Source of the DNA: Ricinus communis
Taxonomy: Eukaryota > Streptophyta > Magnoliopsida > Malpighiales > Euphorbiaceae
Reading direction: 5' to 3'
NCBI RefSeq assembly: GCF_019578655.1
Contig: NC_063262.1
Span: 4,657,582-4,721,581, forward strand
DNA: 64,000 bases
Shown here: in pieces, positions 50,413-63,458 of the stretch
Layout: the number at the start of each line of letters is the position of its first letter
Position numbering within the stretch: the stretch's first letter is position 1
The notes under the pieces: model-generated
Seen by the model: the letters and a program-made list of their open reading frames with translations, nothing else
Database searches by the model: none
Told to the model about the DNA's origin: nothing
Translations under genes and position numbers: made by a program

Positions 50413-52067
50413 AGTTGATCGATAGATTACTAGCTGAATAGCTTGGATTAGGGCTTAAACCAACAATCTCTGTGTATAGAATTATGAATGTTATGATTTT
50501 CTCTTATTCTAGAATTACTCATTTTCTCTACCAGCATTCTTTCCGGTATGCAAATACGAATGCTGATAGTTTTCGCAGGTTAACATAAATCACTATAAAA
50601 AAAAATAAGAAAAATAAATTAGTGAAAAATTAAATATTTCTTATCTCGTAAAAAACTTGATCGACCAGACTACTAGCGTAATACCTTAAATTTATAATGA
50701 TAGATACTTGCGCACTTCTTAGATTACTCATCCAGTACAATACACAATGTGGGTAATTTTTCTTAAGACTGACTAACTTTAATTTCTTTTATATATATAT
50801 ATATTACAAAATCAAACACAAAATATTGTTGGCAAAGAGGTTGTAGCATGAGGAATCACAAAGTCATCAGACGAATTTTAACAAAGTTTGGATAAGTGAA
50901 ATTTGTGAATATACATGAACATAAAATCATATAAAAGAATACAGTTTCAGATTTTTTACCAAAAAAGAAACATAATAGAACCCTTTAAATATCAAAACGA
51001 TTGGAACATTAATCAGCAAGTGATTGATGATATGTAGTTAAGACTGATGTGTATACCAAATGGGATCCCTCCATTCATTAACTAACGAACCGGTGATACA
51101 CAGAGCTCTTGAAGAGAATAATGATATAGTATAAATAATGAACAAGAAAGTACATTATGATGGTGTGGTAATAACTGGCCAATAGACAACAAGATCTCCA
51201 AACCGACCAGTTTACAGGACAAATGGGAAAACGATGATCGAGTTTTGTAAGAACTTGATTGAGATGGGACTAAGAATACTGTTAGTGTTGTTGTCAAGCA
51301 AATACTTCAAGAAGTAACCAATTAACCATAATAGTTATATATAAAAAAAAGTGGCAATATTGGCAGACTTTGGTCTCTAACTATTCTAATTGGAATTACA
51401 TGAGGTGAAGTGATAGCATGTGCTTTCACAGCTCTTAATTGTTATATATCGCAGACATGAAGATAACAATAAGAGCATGCAGCCATTTTTGGATGCCCTA
51501 CTTTGCTAGAGCCGAGCAAGTCATGGCCAAAACACATCAAAGCTTTTCTCCCCACTTTTTACTTTATATGAATTAGCCTTTTTAAAGTAGTTCAAGAACT
51601 TTATGAGATAATTTGAGCCGGGGACAAAATCTACCCATTTGTTATAAGAATCGAAAGAAATAGTCTTTTTTCTTTTCTTCTCATTGAGTGCAGTTAAGAA
51701 TTAAATTTATGATAAAGTAGTCTCAAGCATTATTTGACAGTAAAAAAATATCTGACTGCAGTTAACAAGCCAAAAGAGATGGACCCAAGTGCAGTTTCAA
51801 GTACTAAAACTCATATAAGAATTTCCTTCATTTAGTACAACCATTTTGGTCAAGATAATCCAAAAGCCTATTAATGCAGAGGAAGAAAAAATGAAACGAT
51901 AGATGGTCAAATTTAATAAAACTGAAAGTAACTAAACAAAACAAATTAATTTCTCTCTTGAGTAAATTCATGAAGGAGGTTTAACATCAAATTTCCTACT
52001 AAACAAATTTAATTAATCTACACCATCAGTGTACTATCAACTATGGTCTATATGTAGCAGTGGTACG
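50413..52067. other. Spacer downstream of the MYB gene, including its 3' UTR
   Basis: The last few hundred bases before 52068 probably include the MYB 3' UTR. A short (TA)n run lies at about 50790-50804. A 71-codon minus-strand frame at 51082-51297 has no recognisable domain. No other gene was supported. Confidence 0.5.
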
Positions 52068-53320
52068 TTATTGTGACCCAAGGTAACCTGAAACTTCAAA
52101 GCATGAATGATCTTGTGGTAGGCTTTGTAGGCAAGTTTCAAACTCAGAAACAAGTTGAGGATATCCTTGTACTGATGAGCTTACATTTCCCCAGCAACAA
52201 CTGCTGCTTTCTCCAGAACTAGCCCCATTTCTGCTTCCATTATTGGCCATATCCATTCCATAGAAACTTTCAAGCCCTTCTACTTGCTGTTGATTATTGT
52301 CGTAGACTAGTAATTCATCTAGCTCAACAGGGAAGCTATCAAGTCCTTGGAACATCCTTGTACCTGCAGGCCCATTGACTGCGTAGTTGGTGTTAGGCAG
52401 TTGAGAACAAGGGCTATCAGTGGAATTCATCGACGATGAAGGAAGCATGTTCATTGAGTTTGCATAATATTGCTGATCTTGAGTATCGCAAGAACCATCA
52501 AGAGGGTAAAATGTGTTGGTCATGTGTGATTCTTGATTATTACGATCATCAGAAAATCTCCCTCCTAGCTTGATCAGTAAGCTCTTAAGTGATTCTTGAT
52601 CCAAGAAATGAGAATCGTGGGTTGGATTAGTCATCACTGGCATGATTGTTGTTGATGGTGGTGGTAGCTCTGGCCAGTAAGGAGTCTGTTGATTCATAAC
52701 AACAGGAGATATAAAACTCTGGCTCTCTCTCTTTATCGCTTGCCTAAGGCTAGCTCGCCGAGCTTGTTGTTCCTTGCGCTGCTTGCCTAATAGCTTCTTC
52801 TTAAGCCTTGTGTTCCAGTAGTTCTTGATATCATTATCAGTTCTTCCAGGTAATTGAGCAGCAATAATAGACCACCTGATCATTGTAGTAAGACAAGCAC
52901 AATTGAATCACTACAAACCCATAATTATTTTTTCTTAATTATATATGATAGCATATAATCATTGTTATACCTGCTCCCAATACTTATATAGAGGCTGCAA
53001 ATGATGTTATCTTCCTCCTCCGAGAAGGCGCCATGCTTAATATTCGGGCGGAGATAATTCAACCATCTAAGTCGACAACTCTTACCACATCTTTTCAGCC
53101 CTATATCAATACAATCAAAGAATTATCAAATAAAGATCAATAAAGTTAATCATATATGTATGTATGATCAAGAAGTTCTTGTACCTATCTTCTGAGGCAA
53201 GGCTATCCAGTTACCCCCAGTGCCATTCTGCTCAATATAAGCCTTGAGTTTGGCATCTTCCTCAGGTGACCATGGTCCTTTCTTTACATTAGCTTTATCA
53301 CAGCAAGGAGCTCTACCCAT
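52068..53320 (-). CDS. MYB84: R2R3-MYB transcription factor, RAX/MYB84 group
   Basis: Three exons on the minus strand encode 357 residues: 53320-53185, 53100-52971 and 52875-52068. All introns are short (84 and 95 bases) and [21 protein letters not shown] opens the R2 repeat, with tryptophans at 17, 38 and 58. R3 has Phe71, Trp90 and Trp109, ending in [19 protein letters not shown] split across the domain end. The following [14 protein letters not shown] is typical of the RAX1-3/Blind group (MYB37, 38, 84). Both intron positions match standard R2R3-MYB genes. The R3 bHLH-binding signature is not seen. The long tail is rich in Ser, Asn and Gln, with acidic patches, as in activators. RAX proteins act in the nucleus in axillary meristem formation; MYB84/RAX3-related genes also act in root development. 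By position it matches Arabidopsis At3g49690. Confidence 0.95.
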
Positions 53321-53420
53321 GTTTCTTGGATATGTTGGTTCTTGTTCTGATGAGTAATAAAGTTTAGCTTTGCTTTTCTCTCTTTTCTTTATCTTCTTAA
53401 TGACAATGATAATGGCAATA

Positions 53421-53441
53421 ATATATATATATATATATATA
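53421..53441. repeat. (TA)n microsatellite in the MYB upstream region
   Basis: About ten TA units, 100 bases upstream of the MYB start codon. It might double as the TATA region of the promoter, which is inference. Confidence 0.85.
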
Positions 53442-53453
53442 CAAAGAGACTTA

Positions 53454-53493
53454 AGAGAGAGAGAGAGAGAGAGAAAGAGACAGAGACAGAGAG
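53454..53493. repeat. (GA)n-rich tract in the MYB promoter or leader
   Basis: An uninterrupted GA run followed by GAAAGAGACAGAGACAGAGAG. On the minus strand it is a CT-rich tract 130-175 bases before the MYB ATG. GA/CT tracts near plant start sites can bind BBR/BPC factors; a role here is inferred. Confidence 0.85.
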
Positions 53494-53665
53494 CTGCCTG
53501 GAGAAAGAGAGGGCTAACAAAGAATTCAAAAAGAAGAATGAGGAAAATGTATTGGAAACTCTATGAATATAAAAATGAAGAAATTAGAAATGCCAGAATA
53601 GTAGACAAAGGTTTTTCTCATTTGTCCTACTTATTAGTCTAGAATCTACAACACATATACACATC

Positions 53666-53668
<3 letters not shown>

Positions 53669-53710
<42 letters not shown>
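53669..53710. repeat. (TA)n microsatellite upstream of the MYB gene
   Basis: About 21 TA units. Confidence 0.95.
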
Positions 53711-53720
<10 letters not shown>

Positions 53721-56700
53721 CAACATCTCTTTAGAGTACTGACCCTTTTTTTCTCCTATCAAATTTAATTTTCTGATGGCACCCATCAGAAGTGATGATG
53801 ATATAATCAGAGACATACAATTACTGACAACTTTATATTAGATCAAACATATAATCAAGTTAAACTGAATGGGTCCTTCCTTGCCAACAGGAAGGGTGAC
53901 CTATAGCTTGTACCTAATTTTGCATGGTGTGGAATGGAAAACTTCATAACTAGGAGCATCCAGTACTTTCATGGAACAATTCCTGTTGATGTAATGTTAC
54001 CTAATAAGCCTGACATGCAGCAGAAGGGAGAGAAACAGTCCAAGTTGCCTTTGAAAAAGAAAATCCTTCACAACTCAAACTCCTTACAATATTTCTTTAT
54101 TATATGAAGCTATCTGAAAATGATTACTTGGTATTCTTTTTGCTTTTACTTACAATATTATCTACTCGATTTCTTTTATGAAGATAAATAATCTAACCAC
54201 CATAAATTATATACTAGCTAGCTAGTAAAGATATAATTCTTTTTTTTTATTATTATTATTTGTATTAGAATTTTTCATGTTTAATAGTAAGCCCATTTCT
54301 TCATATATAGACATTTATTTCAGAAAATAGTAAAGCGTCTGTTTAGTTTCTTTACTCCTGTGTAGTAAGTGTTCCTTTCTATCTACAATTAGGAAAAAAA
54401 AAGGATTTACTTTCTAATAATATCTTTATTGTAATTTAATTTACTTCAAAATATAATAAAGAAAAAAGTAAGTTTTTTTATTAATTGAATTAATCACAGT
54501 ACATATTATTTTTCTGTTTTCAGCATTTAGTTACGCTCAAACTGCTAAAGGAGTTTGTTGATTGAAACCTATTAGTCCACACTCCATAATCCACATTTTC
54601 ATATCCCTGTCGAGAATTTCTCTACTCAGGATAACTTTGGAAACTTAATGAAAATGACTCTTATTAACATCTATAAACAATTAATTCGTGAAAATTAACA
54701 TTGAAGCTATCTAGAAGGATTAGAAGCTGTCAATGCATTTTATAAAAATAAAAATACAAATTATACAATTGGGTATTTCTGTTATGGTTGGTGACCAAGA
54801 TGGCCAAACAAAAAGAAGAAAATTTACCCTGGTTCTAAGGATAGCCAATTATTTTGTTGAATTTACCATAACATTAAAATACAAAGTATTTAGTAATTAA
54901 TGTTCCAAATAACCACAACAGCTATAGAAGGTTTTAATTGATGTAATCAACAAACAGAACCAATTTGGCTTGGGCCCAAAAGAAATAAATTATATTCAAA
55001 TTTAAAGACATGGTACATGAATACAGTATGGTCATAATTTTATTATATTATATACCAGTAACGAAATAGGAAATTCTACTATCAATATCCATTGCATCAT
55101 GATTTGAGGCACCTTATTACTTGTCTCTATATGCTTTAACTTATATTATTCAGTGGTTCAGAAAAAAAAAAACTTATATTATTCAATAATATTATTATTT
55201 TACTTTGAAAATTTCCAATTGATGTAGGAGGGTAAATGTCAATCTGTGAAAATTTCATTATGTTTTGTTCTTAATATTTTTTTCAAACAAAACTTTAAGA
55301 ATGCTTTCAAAGAAAACTGTGCCCACTATGTTTCTGTTTATAAACTTTTCTTCCTTAGTTTGATTTCCATTGAAAATTAAATTTTCAGAAATTACTATGT
55401 TAGATATTATTTTTAAATTCTATGAAGTCTAAAATTAATTATAAATATAGAATTCAAATATATTATGTATCTATTTTACTTTTATAAATTATTGAAAAAA
55501 TAATAAATCATATGCTACATAATATTGATATTCAGGTGTTATTCTCATCATAATATAATAATATTATCGACTAGAGCATATCAAATTTAAAATTTGTTTA
55601 ACTTTAATAAGTATGATTATTAATTAGATTAGTTTTATAAGCATTCTAATTAATATACACGAAATTTTAGATAAAAAATCTGATAATTATAGGTTTTTCT
55701 AGAGTATTATTTTAGCATTTTATTATTTTAAGTCTATATTTAATTATTAATAAATAATTTGATATTATTTTAAATAATTTATTTATTTTGTATGTCCTTT
55801 TATTAATTTAGAATATTAATTAATTTGTATAGAATCTTTAATTGTTTATGCAAATTAAGATTATTGTTAAAATAAAATAAAATCAATTAATAAAAATGAT
55901 ATATTTAACTCATTAATAATAAGATACTGTATATAATTTGATTGATATGATATTTAATTACATTAATAATTTATTAAAATCAAAATAAAATTAATTTTAA
56001 TAATTATATTAAAATCGAGAATTTTGTAAGACTAGAATCAACCATAATAATATATTAAAACCGCCTAATAAACAGGAGACTTTTGTAAAAATGGAGATTT
56101 GAGAAAGGAGATTTTCTTCTTTTCTCTATAAAGAAAGAGGAAACTTAAGAACTTTTACTAGACGCAAGAAAGGAAATGGTCAAGGTGGTAGGCCACCATG
56201 ATCAGAAAATTTGGATATTTAATTAATGTGGATGTGGATGTTGAACATTGGACCTTAATAAATTGTATTGAAAGAGTCCTTTATGACAGTAATAATTCTG
56301 ATCGATTGAATCACAGCTTTGAGCCTCCTTTCTTCTCAAGGCATTTCTTTCCGCGAGGGATCCTTTCTCGAGGTGCTTTTCTAACTATGCCTAATTAAAA
56401 TATAACTAAAACAACTCCTTTTTCCTTTTTTAATGAGAAAGTTACAAGAAAAGTTATATACATTATCTTTACTAATTTATTTAAACAAATCCCAAATTCT
56501 ATCCATTTACATAATAAATTACTTTCTCTATGTTTAAAAAAAAAATAGTCATTCTTTTTCTTTTTACTTTGTCTCAAATTGTAATTCACCTTTTGTTTTC
56601 AATTATTAATTTAATAAATAATTATAAATACTCTCTTATTAATTAATATAGTATTACTATATAACTATTTCCACAATTTATATTTTATAATTGTAGTTCT

Positions 56701-59640
56701 TATAAAAAATATTTAGTGAGAGTATTTTAGATATATAATGATAAAACTAATAATATTAATTATAAATTTATATTTATGTCGCTTTTATATATCCATTGTA
56801 GTTTTATTTTATTTTTATATTAGAATAGATGTAATAAATTTTATAATTTATAAAAAGATAATTTATTCTAGTTTAGCTAGTTTCTTGAATTTAAATATTT
56901 TTTATTTAAATGAACGATTAAAAAATATAAGATAGTTCACATATCAATTAAAAATAAATTATTATTTTTCAAAATGAAGAATATCTATATTTTATTAAAC
57001 TATAGGAGATCTTTTTGGTACAACTGAGTACCGTTATATAATTAATTTGTTCATAATTCGAGAATCAAAAGTAAACGGAATCCAGCCGGTGTTTATATTG
57101 ACTACTTTTAGGTTTGGACTTTAGCTGTACAATTGCCTTTTAACAATCAAAATTTTGATATAGTTGAGGCTGAATATGTCACTGCTTGCGAATCCAAATT
57201 CAATCCCAGTTCAATTAATTAAGATCTGTATTAGTCTCTTTATTTAGGATGAGAAACAGACATTAAGCTCTTTCTCTTTTCAGTTTTTCTTTTTCTTTTA
57301 GTTTCCAGTTGAATTTCGTGATATATGAACTCTGCAATTAAATTATAAATGCATGACAAACCCAATAAATCCATGACTATTATTTTTTTTTTAAAGAAAT
57401 GAAAAGAAAGGGGAGGTTAAGTAATTATCTGATGGAATTAAGGAAGACAAATCACATGTTTAATGAATCTTAAAAGATATTCTTCCAAAATTCGTATTTG
57501 AGATACCCCTCTGCTTGAAGAAAAAAAGAGAAAAAAGAAACAACTTGCCATTGGCAACATGGGATTTAGGGTTTGAATTTTTCCTATTCATGATCTGCCT
57601 TGGCATACTCATTTCATTGTAAAGTTGTACGTTAAAAACCCTAGCTAGCTATAGTATTTGCTATTTGATATCAATCCTTATGGAAGAATTCTATACACTC
57701 ATATCCCACCACAGTGATTGTCATATAGCATTTAGTTTCTTTTTTTTTTTTTTTTTTTTTTAAAGTGAAGTAGTAACAAGGGGTGTCACTGATGAATTAC
57801 TATATAACTAGATTAATGCTTCCATAAGACGGGTTATTTTAACAATAATGAAATTATATTACTGTAAATAAAAATATTAATTTTAAAATAATATTAAAAT
57901 ATTATCATCACTTTTGAATGTAATCAATTTTAATAATCGTCAATAAGAAGTTTTTAATTTAAAATAAAATAAAAGACAAAGAATAAATGAGAAAAAAATA
58001 TGACTATTAAAAATAAAAAAAATAATTATAATCAATAAAATAATTAATATTTATGAGAATAGAAAAATCAAAAAGAAAATTATAACAAAGAGTTTGAAAA
58101 TAAAGAGGCTATTAAGTTCAATTACTCTTATGAGTATAAATGTGATGGTTAAAAAAATTATTTAAATAAGAATAATTATTTCATTATGAAAATAAAAAAT
58201 TTAATCAAAAGTTAAAATTATGAGAAGAATTTGAAAAAAGGATTATAACATAATTATAATTTATAATTAAGTTGTTTTATATTGTAATACAATATTTAAA
58301 AATATTATATAATATAAAAGTTATGAAAAAAATTCAAAAAGGTAAAGGAATATGAAATAATTAAATATCATAATTAAAGTGTTAAAGTTATAATATAATA
58401 CATTATAAAATATCAAAAAAATATTAAAATAGATAAATTATCTAAAAATTATGAAAAATAGCTTAGGAGTCATATAATATACTATGTAGGAAAGAAAAAA
58501 CAGTGTTTTATATATATATAAACAAGTTATACTTTGCCAACATTCAAGCACATGTACTATATCTAAAATAGTAGGAAGAAGTTTAAAGTTGTTAAATTAC
58601 ACATTTATCTAGAATTCATTGGGCATTGACATGGACAATTGCAAGCAATAAGTAAGCTAGAGTCTTTCCTCATCCTGTTTCAATAACCAACAAAGTCGAG
58701 CCCTTGAAAGCCATTATACATCCTTGAGCCTATATTGGTGTAAGTTCAACAAAACCTGTCTTTATTATTTCTTCTAAAACATAATATGAAGTAAAGATAA
58801 ATTCATTCTTGTAAAGTTTATGGAAAAGATGTTTCCAACAAATAATATTTTTATAAAAAAATTCACAAATTTCAATATATTGAACTAAGAAGAAAGAAAA
58901 AGAAGAGCGGAATGGAAAAATAAAACTCAATAGTATCAATAACTAAATCCTTATTAACAAAATACAAATAGAGGAATAAAAAAAATATAAAAAAATATAG
59001 TGAAAGAATTAAGATTTGATAAAAAAAATAAAAATAACGTTAATGATTTATGGAAAAAGAAAATCAACAGTTATTATCAAATTCTTAAAATAATAATTTA
59101 GTGGAATAGAAAGTGGAACCATAACAAATTAGCGAATAGTGTCAAAAATCATATAACATGCTAAATAAGAAAGAGAAAACATGTGTTAAGACATTGTTTT
59201 CATATATAGATGGTTGTGCTCTTTCACTTATTAAGAAATATGCTTTCAGATGCAAATACAAAGTTAATAAACAAATGAAATCCAAAAGTATAGGGAAAGA
59301 AAGAGAAAAGCATAGAACAACAAATATATGTTTTAGAACTTTGAAAAAGAAATGAGAAGGAAATTGAAACATCTAATACAAACCTGTATTCACGAAGCCT
59401 CTCTTTAAATTATCAAAAATCATGTCATAAAATAAAAAGAATAGAAATTTTATTTTCTGCTTGTCGCTTCTTCTTCTTGTTCAATCAGTAATATAAAGAG
59501 AACAAAAAAGAAAGGAACGATGGAGGAGCTAAGACGCTGAAGAGAATTCTCTCTGCAAGTTTCATCGAAGACATTTCAATTTTTATGATTTATCTTTTTG
59601 TATTAATTTTTTTCTTTTTCTTTTTTCAAATAATTGTATA
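53711..59640. other. MYB upstream region and AT-rich spacer
   Basis: Bases 53711-54080 have mixed composition and are probably distal MYB promoter, with a perfect CTGATGG-CAC-CCATCAG hairpin at about 53774-53790. From 54100 on only AT-rich sequence with short low-complexity ORFs is seen, including a T-rich run of about 28 bases near 57735. No gene or RNA gene was supported. Confidence 0.5.
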
Positions 59641-59689
59641 GTGATACAATGTGTTGATCTAAGTCTATTATTTTAAAAAAAAAAAAGAA

Positions 59690-60345
59690 CAGAAAGAACT
59701 CTTTTAAAATGGTTGTTTTACTTGCATTAAAAGCTAATGCATGTTTTGATCTAGGCCTAATATCTGATTTTAAAAAGAAAGTAAAAAACTGAAAGGGCTC
59801 TTTTAATTTGAAAGATGGATGTCTTACTTTACATTAAACACTAGATACAAATAGAAAGCATTAAAAAGAAAAAAATATAGCAACAATACCAAAATACAAA
59901 AAAAAAAAAAGTTCTGATTTAAAAAAAAAACTGAAATAACTATTTTAAGATGGTTGTTTTACTTTACATTAAAAGCTAATATATGTATTAATCTAAGCCT
60001 AATATCATATTCAAAAAAAAAAAAAAACTGAAATGGCTCTTTTGCTTTAAAAGATTGATATCTTACTTTATATTAAACGCTAGACACAAATAGAAAGTAT
60101 TAAAAAATATATATATATATAACAAAAATACCAAAATGCAAAGAAATAATTTTTTATTCAAAAAAAGAAGAAACTGAAAGGATTTTTTTAAGATGGTTGT
60201 TTTACTTTGCATTAAAAGTTAAAGCATGTAATATTTGATTTGAGAAAAAAGAAAAGAAATTGAAATAACTTTTTTACTTTACATTAAATAAAAAGCATAA
60301 AAAAATATAATAAAAATATCAAAATATAAAGAAATAGCTCTAAAC
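59690..60345. repeat. Dimeric tandem repeat array, about 240-bp period, three copies
   Basis: Each period has two related halves. Half A carries GATGGTTGTTTTACTTTRCATTAAAAG; half B carries TCTTACTTTAYATTAAACRCTAG and AATAGAAAG-ATTAAAAA, then ACCAAAATRCAAA. A starts near 59705, 59948 and 60192; B near 59820, 60059 and 60270. Both halves share TTTACTTTRCATTAAA, so the array looks like a duplicated dimer. The last copy is shorter and more decayed. Confidence 0.8.
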
Positions 60346-63063
60346 AATTGAGTGATGCCATTTAGAAAATACGGTTATGCTACACTATGATTCTAGTACT
60401 CAACTATTATACTATCTATTTTTTAATTATAGATAATTAAATAGTACTATTTTAAATAATGTATTAATTTTATGTATATATTTACTAATTTAGATTGTCA
60501 ATAAATTTATATGTAATTTTTAATTATTTATACAAGTCAAAATCATATGGGTGAATTTTATAGTTATAAAATACCGCTGATTAAATTTCAAAAATAAATG
60601 AAACTTTTAAATAAATAAAAGTAATATATTTAGTTAATCGATAACTAAATAATATGTATAATAGGCTAATTTATTATTTAGATATATTAATAAATTATTA
60701 AAATTAAAATAATATAAATTTTTATAGGCTTATATGGTATAGTAAATGCATGGTACATTAAGAAGCACTTTATAATATTTTATGCAAACGTTCAATTTTC
60801 AAATTAATGTTCTTTGGTTCCAAGAATTTTGTTTTCCCTTACCTTCCTTGTGAAATTTCTAAGCATGTACCTGCCACTTCATAACATGAACCATCTTGCT
60901 ACTGTCAATATCTAAGTTACAGATAATGTACTTAGGTGATCATGAACATTCAAAGAGATAATTGTTATTCATATAAATAAATAAATAAATAGAAAGAATT
61001 AAATATCAGAAGCATGACTTATTGTATCCAATACCAAGAAATCAAAGAACAGTACTTTTGAAAAATTGTTAGCTTCTAGAAAGATTGTGCCTCTTTTAGT
61101 GACACCAATGGAAGACCACTAAGAAAGTTTCCTGGTCTTTGAGACTCCAGTCTTTCTTGCGTGCCTTGCGACTGGATTAGGGAATCTATGTATGTCTGTC
61201 AAGCTTCCAACTTTCTTTATCTTTAAACTTGTAAATCAAAGATGAACAATTAACGTGTTGTATGCCCTGGCTTCATCATTCCAATGAATGTTTGTCAAGA
61301 ATTTTAAATGTGATTTGGCTACAATAAATCCGAGACTTGGCCAACCATAATTCCCAAATTCTGCAGTTGCGAAGGTGATCTTTCTATTAGCCAATCTGTC
61401 TTACTGAAGAAAGAGACTATCAGAACGTCAACATAAGCACTATTAAGCCCTTGAGAGTTTCTTCAATTCACAATGTTGATGGTCACTTTTAAGGAAAATA
61501 ATTACAGAGTCGCATAATAGATAAAAAAACAAGAGTTTATATCTTTAATATTCACATTCTTTTCTTAAATATTTCATGTATCAAAATCTTGGCAAGAACT
61601 TTTTTATCCGTAGAAGTGATACTAAGCTTGATGACGACCGACTTAAGTGAGCTAATGCTTCATGACCACAGCAAAGAAGCATTCCCGTAATTGCCTGCCA
61701 TAAGATCCTTTAAAGAAGGAAGCAAGTGAACCTTTTTCACAATACCTGAAAGATGATCCTTCCATCCATAAATTAAGAAAGCAAGTTACCAACGCGTTTT
61801 CATACCTTTTTCTCTTATAAAGCTACTATAAAGATATTCTCAGAAAAAAGAAAGCTACTATAAAGAAGGGAGAATGAAAAGCCTAAAAGGTAAAAGGAAA
61901 GAAAGAAAAAAAGGACAAGAGACAAATCTAGTTGAATAAAATAAAACAGTGGCTTTCATACCCAGGAGTCTAAATAATCGAGTGAATTTAGTGGCACCTT
62001 TATGAGACCGTTTCTAGTTTCTACTTGCTAATTGCTACTTTAATTATGTGGCAGAACACTATTTACATATTAACTAAATTCAGGTCTTTCAAAAAGTTTA
62101 TAGATATTTCAGGCGTCAACAGGTTACAGAAATTTTAAGCATTTCTTGGACATTTTTAATAGGAAACAGCCTAAAGAGTATGAACAAAAGCTTTATAGTA
62201 CAGGAGAAGTCAAATATGGATATTCATAGAGTTGGAAGATACAGAGCTAGAACTAAAATTTAAAATTTTGGGACTAAAATGAGGGTAAAGCCTAAAAACG
62301 TAAAGATGCAAAAAAAATGGACAAACTTGCGCCTCATGGCTTGCTTCATTTGATGATAAGAAATGTATAACAGGATGGTCTCTTGTTGGCTTAGGCTTTA
62401 GCCTCTTGCTGTAACCAAAAAGAAGAAAAATAAAAGAGACAACTTGTATTTTCGTTAAAGAATATCCAAACTTAGAAAAGGCAGATTCTTACTGTGAACG
62501 GAAAATTCATGTCATGCTCGAGACCAGGCAGATAGAACTGAGAGGGCGACAAATAAAATTTTCAAGAATAAGCGCATAAGTGTCATCTCATACTAACAAA
62601 GCAGACTGAACATTCCTGGTACCTGGCCCGGAACCTCAACCAAACCACAAAGATTGGTTCAGGTCCCGATTACAGGGTAATGTAACCAGAACTGGGATCC
62701 AGGCTACTCGGTAGTTGGCACCAAATCGAGTACCTACATTGATACAAATTGTTGTAAAACACTGCACTACTGTTACTACTGAAATTTGAAATGTAACATT
62801 CTAATATGTCCACAAATGTTCCTCCTGACGGAAGGAGGCCTGGGTGGCACGAAATTTATGAAACAAACTTTTCTCCTAGCATTGGTATGGAGCATGCAGT
62901 TCACAAAAGGCTAACAATATTCAATATTTGAGAGAAAAACTATCTACATATTGGAAAGAAAAGAAAGCAAAGCAAGAGGAAAGCTTCAACTGTCACAATG
63001 TAGAATTTCTGCTACCACTACAGGATCAAAACAGAAAAAACTACAATTGGTTACTCAGTACGC
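60346..63063. other. Spacer and probable BCAT 3' UTR
   Basis: AT-rich up to about 60800, then of more normal composition. Bases 62590-63063, directly after the BCAT stop on its own strand, probably include its 3' UTR. Bases 61070-61500 and 62300-62700 have normal GC but no ORF or recognised RNA. Nothing else could be supported. Confidence 0.5.
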
Positions 63064-63458
63064 CTAGTTCAGCTCAATAGTCCAGTTCATCCTGTCTTCT
63101 GTAAGGCCCATCTGTAATCTGGTAAGCACAGTATACAGCTGTTGTGAAACAGCACCAAAGCCGCTTTCTCCATAAGACACCCTGCAAGGAAAGAAAAATG
63201 TCATCTTCACTGCTCTCAAAATAAGCTATGCAAAAAGCTCCTGTCACCTCTTATGCAAGGAGAATGACTACAGCAGATTCTTTTTCCAATATTTGATATC
63301 AAAATTTAATTTAGGACACAATATATGGCCAGAAATCACTGATACCTTCTACCCATATAAGTGATGCTGCCCACAGGTGACACAACCACAGCTGTCCCAG
63401 TACAGAAAACTTCATCAGCATCAAGCAATTCATCCACTGCCACTGGTCGTTCTTCAAC
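63064..63458 (-). CDS. BCAT3: Branched-chain amino acid aminotransferase, C-terminal exons (gene continues beyond right edge)
   Basis: Two exons on the minus strand, 63458-63346 and 63181-63064 (TAG), joined by a GT-AG intron with an AG|G phase. They encode the last 76 residues: VEERPVAVDELLDADEVFCT, then GTAVVVSPVGSITYMGRR, VSYGESGFGAVSQQLYTVLT, RLQMGLTEDRMNWTIELN. This is the end of the fold-type IV PLP aminotransferase domain of plant BCATs, including the conserved GTA loop near the cofactor phosphate. BCATs catalyse the last step of Leu, Ile and Val synthesis in plastids, or the first step of their breakdown in mitochondria. The targeting peptide lies outside the window, so location is inferred from the synteny with plastid BCAT3 (At3g49680). 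Bases 63459-64000 look like intron. Confidence 0.92.

Noticed and set aside
52876..52883. MYB protein starting at a codon within intron 2
   Set aside because: The open frame runs into intron 2. Splicing to exons 1 and 2 restores a complete R2R3 domain starting MGRAPCC.
53370..53642. 90-codon plus-strand ORF with Arg-Glu repeats
   Set aside because: It is produced by the TA and GA microsatellites in the MYB upstream region.
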